Source: Chrysemys picta bellii (lineage: Eukaryota > Chordata > Testudines > Emydidae). From it: 64,000 nt of DNA. Below, in pieces: positions 61,370 to 64,000 of the stretch. The stretch is taken from NCBI RefSeq assembly GCF_011386835.1, contig NC_088809.1:20241567-20305566 (forward strand), in the 5' to 3' direction. The position numbers and the translations under genes are program-made. A model generated the notes under the pieces. It did no database searches, had not been told where the DNA came from, and saw only the letters and a program-made list of their open reading frames with translations. The first letter of the stretch is position 1. Every line of letters begins with the position of its first letter.

Positions 61370-63910
61370 ATGGAGTGGAAATCCATCAACCTCATGAAAA
61401 AACTCGTACAGATACAGACAGACATCATCTTCCTTTCCAAATGCAAGCAGATGGACATCATACCAAAAGGACTAAAGGTAAAAAATCCATTACAATCTAC
61501 ATATCACACAGACTATGCTGAGAGACTGTGTCACACACTCTCAAAGAAACTGCGAAATCACCTGATCAGCATCCTATACAGCAAACAGGGAAAGATTAAG
61601 AATGAGCTCTCAGAACTGGATACTCTCATAAGAAACCAACCTTCCACACAAACTTCCTCATGGATAGACTTTACAAAAACTAGACAAGCCATTTACAAGA
61701 CAAACTTTGCCTCTCTACAAAGGAAAAAGGACACTAAACTATCTAAACTGCTACATGCCACAAGCAGCCACAACAGTAGTTCCCTTAACCCACCCAGCAA
61801 TATTGTTAATCTTTCCAGCTATACTCTTAGCCCAGCAGAAGAGTCTGTCCTATCTCGGGGCCTCTCCTTTTGTCCCTCCAGACCCATGAATATGATACAG
61901 TTCTGCGGTGACCTAGAATCCTACTTTCGACGTCTCCGACTCAAAGAATATTTCCAACATACCTCTGAACAGCATACTAACCCACAGAATCCTCCCTACC
62001 AGCGTCGACGTGCAAAGGCTGAAATTGTGGAAAAGCAACATCACTTGCCACATAACCTCAGCCATGCAGAACACAACGCCATCTACAGCCTCAGAAACAA
62101 CCCTGACATCATAATCAAAAAGGCTGACAAAGGAGGTGCTGTCGTCATCATGAATAAATTGGAATATGACCAGGAGGCTGCTAGACAGCTCTCTAACACC
62201 ACATTCTACAGGCCATTATCCTCTGATCCCACTGAGGATTACCTAAAGAAACTACACCATCTGCTAAAAAAACTCCCTGACAAAGCACAGGAACAAATCT
62301 GTACAGACACATGCCTAGAACCCCGACCAGGGGTATTCTATTTGCTACCCAAGATCCATAAACCTGGATATCCTGGACGCCCCATCATCTCAGGCATTGG
62401 CACCCTAACATCAGGCTTGTCTGGTTATGTAGACTCTCTCCTCAGACCCTACGCTACCAGCACTCCCAGCTATCTTCGAGACACCACTGACTTCCTGAGG
62501 AAACTACAATCCATCGGTGATCTTCCAGAAAACACCATCCTGGCCACTATGGACGTAGAAGCCCTCTACACCAATATTCCACACAAAGATGGACTACAAG
62601 CTATCAGGAACAGTATCCCTGATAATATCACAGCTAACCTGGTGGCTGAACTTTGTGATTTTGTCCTCACCCACAACTATTTCACATTTGGGGACAATAT
62701 ATACCTTCAAGTCAGCGGCACTGCTATGGGTACCCGCATGGCCCCACAATATGCCAACATTTTTATGGCTGACTTAGAACAACGCTTCCTTAGCTCTCGT
62801 CCCCTAACGCCCCTACTCTACTTGCGCTACATTGATGACATCTTCATCATCTGGACCCATGGAAAAGAAGCCCTTGAGGAATTTCACCATGATTTCAATA
62901 ATTTCCATCCCACCATCAACCTCAGCCTAGATCAATCCACACAAGCGGTCCATTTCCTGGACACTACTGTGCTAATAAGCGATGGTCACATAAATACCAC
63001 CCTATACCGGAAACCTACTGACCGCTACACTTACCTACATGCCTCCAGCTTCCATCCAGGACACACCACACGATCCATTGTCTACAGCCAAGCTCTAAGA
63101 TATAACCGCATTTGCTCCAATCCCTTGGATAGAGACAAGCACCTACAAGATCTCTATCAAGCATTCTTAAAACTACAATACCCACCTGCTGAAGTGAAAA
63201 AACAGATTGACAGAGCCAGACGAGTACCCAGAAGTCACCTCCTACAAGACAGGCCCAACAAAGAAAATAACAGAACACCACTAGCTGTCACCTTCAGCCC
63301 CCAACTAAAACCTCTCCAGCGCATCATCAGAGATCTACAACCTATCCTGAAAGATGATCCTTTACTCTCACAGATCTTGGGAGACAGACCTGTCCTCGCT
63401 TACAGACAACCCCCCAACCTAAAGCAAATACTCACCAGCAACCACACATCACTGAACAAAACCACTAACCCAGGAACCTATCCTTGTAACAAACCCCGAT
63501 GTCAACTCTGTCCACATATCTATTCCAGTGACATCATCATAGGACCTAATCACATCAGCCATACCATCAGGGGCTCGTTCACCTGCACATCTACCAATGT
63601 GATATATGCCATCATGTGCCAGCAATGCCCCTCTGCCATGTACATTGGCCAAACCGGACAGTCTCTACGCAAAAGAATTAATGGACACAAATCTGACATC
63701 AGGAATCAAAATACTCAAAAACCAGTGGGAGAACACTTTAACCTGTCTGGTCATTCAGTGACAGACCTGCGGGTGGCTATATTACAACAGAAAAACTTCA
63801 AAAACAGACTCCAACGAGAAACTGCTGAGCTAGAATTGATATGCAAACTAGACACAATCAACTCCGGTTTAAATAAGGACTGGGAATGGTTGGGCCATTA
63901 CAAACATTGA
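61370..63910 (+). CDS. Penelope-like element protein: reverse transcriptase plus GIY-YIG endonuclease, uninterrupted
   Basis: The frame is open from 61259 to the TGA at 63908-63910. The first 29 codons translate pLTR tail, so ATG 61346 or 61370 is a likelier start; 61370 (MEWKSINLMKKLVQIQTDII) gives 846 residues. The PLE-specific KIHK motif (LLPKIHKPGYPGRPIISG) precedes RT motif A, ATMDVEALYTNIPH. Motif B is GTAMGTRMAPQYANIFMADL and the catalytic YIDD is in LRYIDDIFIIW at about 62823. Near the C-terminus lie a cysteine pair (KPRCQLCPH), CQQCPSAMYIGQTGQSLRK and INGHKSDI, the GIY-YIG nuclease at about 63610-63700. PLE reverse transcriptases are related to telomerase and copy their RNA at nicked ends. 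No stop or frameshift is present, unlike the other PLE copies here. Confidence 0.94.
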   Translation: MEWKSINLMKKLVQIQTDIIFLSKCKQMDIIPKGLKVKNPLQSTYHTDYAERLCHTLSKKLRNHLISILYSKQGKIKNELSELDTLIRNQPSTQTSSWIDFTKTRQAIYKTNFASLQRKKDTKLSKLLHATSSHNSSSLNPPSNIVNLSSYTLSPAEESVLSRGLSFCPSRPMNMIQFCGDLESYFRRLRLKEYFQHTSEQHTNPQNPPYQRRRAKAEIVEKQHHLPHNLSHAEHNAIYSLRNNPDIIIKKADKGGAVVIMNKLEYDQEAARQLSNTTFYRPLSSDPTEDYLKKLHHLLKKLPDKAQEQICTDTCLEPRPGVFYLLPKIHKPGYPGRPIISGIGTLTSGLSGYVDSLLRPYATSTPSYLRDTTDFLRKLQSIGDLPENTILATMDVEALYTNIPHKDGLQAIRNSIPDNITANLVAELCDFVLTHNYFTFGDNIYLQVSGTAMGTRMAPQYANIFMADLEQRFLSSRPLTPLLYLRYIDDIFIIWTHGKEALEEFHHDFNNFHPTINLSLDQSTQAVHFLDTTVLISDGHINTTLYRKPTDRYTYLHASSFHPGHTTRSIVYSQALRYNRICSNPLDRDKHLQDLYQAFLKLQYPPAEVKKQIDRARRVPRSHLLQDRPNKENNRTPLAVTFSPQLKPLQRIIRDLQPILKDDPLLSQILGDRPVLAYRQPPNLKQILTSNHTSLNKTTNPGTYPCNKPRCQLCPHIYSSDIIIGPNHISHTIRGSFTCTSTNVIYAIMCQQCPSAMYIGQTGQSLRKRINGHKSDIRNQNTQKPVGEHFNLSGHSVTDLRVAILQQKNFKNRLQRETAELELICKLDTINSGLNKDWEWLGHYKH

Positions 63911-64000
63911 AATCTATCTCCCCTTGTAAGTATTCTCACACTTGTTATCTAACTGTCTGTCTGTGCTGGGCTAGCTTGATTATCACTTCAAAAGTTTTTT
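63847..64000 (+). repeat. PLE pseudo-LTR, downstream copy (cut by window end)
   Basis: Identical to 60950-61103. The hammerhead-like motif of this copy should lie about 105-145 bp beyond the end of the window. Confidence 0.95.

Larger units (their letters stand above)
60950..64000 (+). mobile_element. Penelope-like element, near full length, right end cut by window
   Basis: A direct terminal repeat (pseudo-LTR) frames a single long frame. Positions 60950-61103 and 63847-64000 are identical over all 154 visible bases, offset by 2897 bp; the second copy runs off the window. The upstream copy continues through the hammerhead-like motif to AAGGTGCCACAAGTCCTCCT and ACACGGCTGCTACTCTGAAA. This head structure, in which the 5' pLTR begins inside the end of the coding frame, is typical of Penelope-like elements. 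Confidence 0.93.

Overview
This window is vertebrate genomic DNA, almost certainly from a turtle. It has short exons with consensus splice sites in long introns, CpG-island promoters, a tRNA-derived SINE with the CR1-type tail typical of cryptodiran turtles, CR1 LINEs, many hAT and Tigger-like miniature transposons, and Penelope-like retroelements (PLEs) carrying hammerhead-like motifs. The gene order AP2B1 - PEX12 - snoRNA host - Schlafen matches human 17q12, so this is a conserved amniote block. I see no bacterial, plasmid, CRISPR or recent retroviral sequence.

Layout. (1) 1-23070: the 5' part of AP2B1 on the minus strand. Four coding exons give the first 175 residues of the AP-2 beta subunit, and an untranslated first exon lies in a CpG island; the rest of the gene lies beyond the left edge. 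(2) 22400-23460: a CpG island shared head-to-head by AP2B1 (minus) and PEX12 (plus). (3) 23333-26943: the complete three-exon PEX12 coding sequence, 359 residues. (4) About 29450-31340, minus strand: a probable snoRNA host gene corresponding to human SNHG30, with a well-preserved C/D snoRNA of the SNORD7 (mgU6-47) type in its intron. Its promoter lies in a second CpG island (30950-31760), shared head-to-head with a non-coding first exon on the plus strand. (5) 31455-53202: a long-form (group III) Schlafen gene with coding exons at 40034-41123, 43447-43566, 45645-46362 and 52404-53202, predicting 908 residues. Its introns are packed with PLEs, an intact antisense CR1 ORF2, foldback hAT elements and a dead second copy of the last Schlafen exon. 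(6) 53203-60949: intergenic repeats, including a 1.36-kb palindromic hAT derivative with a perfect target-site duplication. (7) 60950-64000: a Penelope-like element with a long uninterrupted reading frame (reverse transcriptase plus GIY-YIG nuclease) and a direct terminal repeat whose second copy is cut by the window end.

The cellular genes do not form one pathway: AP2B1 acts in clathrin endocytosis, PEX12 in peroxisomal protein import, SNORD7 in U6 snRNA modification, and Schlafen in antiviral and tRNA/replication-stress restriction. They are linked only by conserved synteny and two bidirectional promoters. The most unusual features are the relic Schlafen exon, which suggests the present gene is a remnant or chimera of a tandem array; a diverged copy of the Schlafen promoter that carries an interferon-response-like motif; the snoRNA with exact U6 complementarity; and the inverted PLE tails that both pivot at the hammerhead motif.
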